Shown here piece after piece: positions 4,545-6,462 of a stretch of 6,462 nt of DNA; the first letter of the stretch is position 1, and each line of letters opens with the position of its first letter. The stretch is from Ruminococcaceae bacterium UBA1438 (GTDB lineage Bacteria; Bacillota; Clostridia; Oscillospirales; Acutalibacteraceae). The position numbers and the translations under genes were made by a program. The DNA is taken from assembly GCA_002329285.1 (NCBI GenBank), contig DCTO01000099.1, positions 37,262 to 43,723 of the forward strand. Direction: 5' to 3'. Under the pieces are notes generated by a model, which saw only the letters and a program-made list of their open reading frames with translations, had not been told where the DNA came from and searched no databases.

Positions 4545-6462
4545 GTGAAACAGAAAAAAGAAAACAGAGTAGCTTTGCTGCTCCGCTGGGCCGGTGAGCA
4601 GAAAATCTGGCTGTTCCTGGCGATTATTCTATCGGCGGTCAGCGGCCTTTGCATTATCGTCCCTTACATTGGGATTTACCGGCTGATGGACGCCACATTT
4701 AATCATGCCTGTACGCAGGAATTGGTTGCGCAGACCGTGGCAATGATTGCAGTGGCGGTAACTTTGCGGTTTGCCCTGTTTGGCTGTTCTGGTGTGGCCG
4801 CCCACAAAGGGGCCTATGGCGCTCTTTTCAAAGTGCGCTGCATGGTGGCAGAACACATGGCCAGAGCGCCTTTGGGGGCCTTGAATGAACGGCGCACCGG
4901 GGATATTAAAACGGTTCTGAATGAAGATATTGAAAAGCTGGAGCTGTTCCTGGCCCATAACCTTCCTGACTTTGTGTGCTATCTGGTTGGGCCGGCAGTC
5001 ATCTTTATTTATCTGATGACCGTCAATATCCCTCTGGCATTGATTTCCCTGGTTCCGCTGATCCTTGCTGTTTTTGTAATGGGGATGATGTTCCGCAATA
5101 CGGATGACCTGATGGAACGGGCCAATCGCTCCATTACCACACTGAACTCGGTTATGATTGAGTACATCAGCGGCATGAAACTGATTAAAGCCTATAACAT
5201 GGGGAGCAAATCGTTTCAAAAGTTTTCAGATGCTATCCAGGAAGAAAACGCCATGTGGAATGAAACTTCCCGGCGTATGGGGCCGCCTTATGCAGCTTTC
5301 GTAGTTATCATTGAATGTGGGATGTTGCTGATGGTTCCAATCGGCGGAATGTTTTTCCTGAAAGGTTCTCTGGCGGCCAGCGCATTTCTTCTGTTCGTCT
5401 ATGTGGGATCCATGTATCTGACGGAAATCCGCCCCCTGCAGGAACTGGGGACTAATTTTGCCAATGTGCTGAACGCTGTTACCAAGACCAAAGAAATACT
5501 GGATATTCCGATTTATAAGGTGAATGGCTCCGAAGGAGACAGAGAGGGCGGCCTGGGCCGTGAGGGTGGAACGGACTTCCCGCAAAATCACGATATTGAA
5601 CTTCGCAATGTTCGGTTTTCCTACAAGGTGAATGCCTCCGAAGGAGGCAGAGAAGGCGGTCTGGACCGTGATGGCAAGAGCGATGTTCTGCAAGGTGTCA
5701 ATCTCAAAATTAAAGATGGGGAACGCATGGCCCTTGTGGGACAGTCTGGTGCCGGCAAGAGCACCATAATTGAGCTGATTTCCCGGTTCTATGATGTGCA
5801 GGAGGGCGAAGTGCTGATTGGCGGGAAAAATGTAAAGGAACTCAATTATGATACTATCCTGAAAAATGTCGCTATTGTGTTCCAAAAGACCTTCCTGACC
5901 CGTGACAGTGTTTTGGAAAATATCCGCATGGGATCGGGCGCCACGTTGGAAGAAGTGCGGGCTGCCGCAAAAGAGGCGCAGATTGATGATTTCATCATGT
6001 CTTTGCCAGATGGATATGACACGAAGGTAGGCAGCTTTGGCTCCCGCTTCTCCGGCGGTGAAAAACAGCGGATTGCCATTGCCCGCGCGATCCTGAAGAA
6101 CGCCCCCATTTTGATTTTAGACGAGGCCACAAGCGCCTCTGACCCGGAAAATCAGATGGAGATTGACAAAGCCATTCAAAATCTCTGCAAGGGAAAGACG
6201 GTCATTGTGGTAGCCCATCGTTTGAGCGCGTTGAAGATGTGCGAGCGTGTAGCTGTGGTTGAAAATCACACAATCACCTGTGTCGGAACCCATGAGGAAG
6301 TCCGAAGGAACAATGCTTACTATCGGAAGGCGTGGGAGGATTACGAAACAGCCCGGAATATAACGTATCACTGTTGCCGCAGTGATACGTTAACGAACGA
6401 AAATCCGGAGGGTTTTCGTGAGTCTGCCACCTACTGCGGCCGCAGTGATACGTTAACGAACG
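4545..6462 (+). CDS. ABC transporter, fused permease and ATPase (open at right edge)
   Basis: An exporter-type ABC half-transporter: an N-terminal six-helix membrane domain (hydrophobic stretches at about 21-46, 62-85, 143-183 and 246-292) followed by an ATPase domain. Seen motifs are A-loop Y360, Walker A GQSGAGKST (399-407), Q-loop Q447, signature SGGE (503-506), Walker B LILDEA with D526/E527, and H-loop H558. All catalytic residues are present. Such proteins act as homo- or heterodimers; siderophore-type pairs (IrtAB, YbtPQ) share the general layout, but the substrate cannot be told. The preceding ECF-type ATPase fragment suggests an operon of ECF components plus such transporters. Two in-frame repeat copies interrupt it at 325 and 361. 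After ARNITYH (about residue 609), where a normal end is expected, the frame runs on through a hairpin-rich repeat with no stop. GTG start with AGGAG 9 bases upstream. Codon use is GC-richer than in thrS or the rny part. Confidence 0.92.
   Translation, partial: MKQKKENRVALLLRWAGEQKIWLFLAIILSAVSGLCIIVPYIGIYRLMDATFNHACTQELVAQTVAMIAVAVTLRFALFGCSGVAAHKGAYGALFKVRCMVAEHMARAPLGALNERRTGDIKTVLNEDIEKLELFLAHNLPDFVCYLVGPAVIFIYLMTVNIPLALISLVPLILAVFVMGMMFRNTDDLMERANRSITTLNSVMIEYISGMKLIKAYNMGSKSFQKFSDAIQEENAMWNETSRRMGPPYAAFVVIIECGMLLMVPIGGMFFLKGSLAASAFLLFVYVGSMYLTEIRPLQELGTNFANVLNAVTKTKEILDIPIYKVNGSEGDREGGLGREGGTDFPQNHDIELRNVRFSYKVNASEGGREGGLDRDGKSDVLQGVNLKIKDGERMALVGQSGAGKSTIIELISRFYDVQEGEVLIGGKNVKELNYDTILKNVAIVFQKTFLTRDSVLENIRMGSGATLEEVRAAAKEAQIDDFIMSLPDGYDTKVGSFGSRFSGGEKQRIAIARAILKNAPILILDEATSASDPENQMEIDKAIQNLCKGKTVIVVAHRLSALKMCERVAVVENHTITCVGTHEEVRRNNAYYRKAWEDYETARNITYHCCRSDTLTNENPEGFRESATYCGRSDTLTN
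5517..5558 (+). repeat. In-frame dispersed repeat, copy 2 (linker between membrane and ATPase domains)
   Basis: The 42-base core encodes KVNGSEGDREGGLG (from residue 325) and continues REGGTD. It sits after EILDIPIY at the end of the membrane domain and before NHDIELRNVRFSY, the first strand of the ATPase. A linker here is normally short and variable, so an insertion would be tolerated. DNA identity with copy 1 is almost complete over the core. Confidence 0.9.
5625..5666 (+). repeat. In-frame dispersed repeat, copy 3 (inside the ATPase domain)
   Basis: The core encodes KVNASEGGREGGLD (from residue 361) and continues RDGKSD. It lies between the A-loop FSY and VLQGVNLKI, the next strand, in a surface turn of the nucleotide-binding domain that is usually a few residues long. 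It differs from copies 1 and 2 at several bases. Its centre, GCCTCC-GAA-GGAGGC, is a perfect 6-bp hairpin; the other copies have GGCTCC-GAA-GGAGAC. Confidence 0.9.
6361..6392 (+). repeat. 13-bp perfect inverted repeat (hairpin) within the coding frame
   Basis: TAACGTATCACTG (6361-6373) and CAGTGATACGTTA (6380-6392) are exact reverse complements around the loop TTGCCG. The left arm encodes part of the apparently natural end (ITYH); the right arm belongs to the 63-bp repeat. No T run follows, so it is not a classical terminator. Confidence 0.9.
6376..6462 (+). repeat. In-frame tandem repeat, 63-bp period, one full unit plus start of the second
   Basis: A 24-base segment beginning GCCGCAGTGATACG is exactly repeated 63 bases later (6376-6399 and 6439-6462). 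The spacing is 21 codons, so the frame is kept; the repeated protein segment starts CRSDTLTN/GRSDTLTN. The unit contains a 10-bp hairpin (6397-6406 with 6410-6419, one T-G pair, GGA loop), and the second unit opens within the palindrome ACTGCGGCCGCAGT (6433-6446). The window ends inside the second unit, so copy number is unknown. Confidence 0.85.

Noticed and set aside
4629..5885. Two long minus-strand frames opposite the ABC transporter (4629-5219 and 5226-5885)
   Set aside because: They are antisense to a transporter with all motifs intact. They are His/Asn/Gln-rich as expected of antisense shadows and have no convincing ribosome binding site.
6361..6399. Integron attC recombination site
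   Set aside because: The hairpin arms do not carry the conserved core site pair, and no integrase or cassette structure is visible.
6397..6419. Rho-independent terminator after the ABC gene
   Set aside because: The 10-bp hairpin is not followed by a T run and the reading frame stays open through it.
6361..6462. CRISPR array
   Set aside because: Only one and a fraction units with a 63-bp period are present. The units are internally palindromic, lie in an open reading frame and show no repeat/spacer pattern.

Overview
The window looks like a piece of a Clostridia (Bacillota) chromosome. The reasons are strong GGAGG ribosome binding sites, TTGACA/TATAAT-type promoters, a threonine T-box leader in front of thrS, an RNase Y N-terminus, and a two-gene Wzz/tyrosine-kinase exopolysaccharide start typical of Gram-positives. 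No tRNA, rRNA, CRISPR array or transposase is visible. The sequence could come from a gut metagenome, but that is inference.

Layout. Bases 1-1102 (minus strand) hold a promoter followed by a Wzz/YveK-type chain-length protein and the first 81 codons of a CpsD/YwqD-type tyrosine kinase that runs off the left edge. Bases 1148-3426 (minus) form a complete thrS unit: sigma-A-type promoter, T-box leader with an ACC (Thr) specifier, leader terminator, the 645-residue threonyl-tRNA synthetase gene and its own rho-independent terminator. Bases 3427-3650 are a divergent control region with a 16-bp palindrome and, on the plus strand, a promoter, a leader hairpin and a strong ribosome binding site.

From 3651 the plus strand starts as an ordinary rny gene (membrane anchor plus coiled coil of RNase Y). 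Near 4101-4124 it passes in frame into the C-terminal half of an ABC-type ATPase resembling the second ATPase domain of ECF (vitamin-type) transporters. Base composition and codon choice change here, from AT-rich to visibly GC-richer. RNase Y loses its KH and HD domains and the ATPase loses its Walker A. This is either a real recombination or insertion boundary or an assembly chimera; the window alone cannot decide. Three bases after the chimera stops, a full-size fused membrane/ATPase ABC transporter begins and is still open at the right edge.

The most unusual content is in the right-hand third. A 42-bp sequence (about 60 bp in looser form) occurs three times in frame: at the C-terminus of the ATPase fragment, in the linker between membrane and ATPase domains of the ABC transporter, and inside its ATPase domain between the A-loop tyrosine and the next strand. 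This is the pattern expected of a small coding repeat that spreads into protein surface loops. The ABC gene then continues past its expected end into a different, hairpin-rich repeat with a 63-bp (21-codon) period, also in frame. These two in-frame repeat families and the rny/ABC junction are the best candidates for something undescribed.
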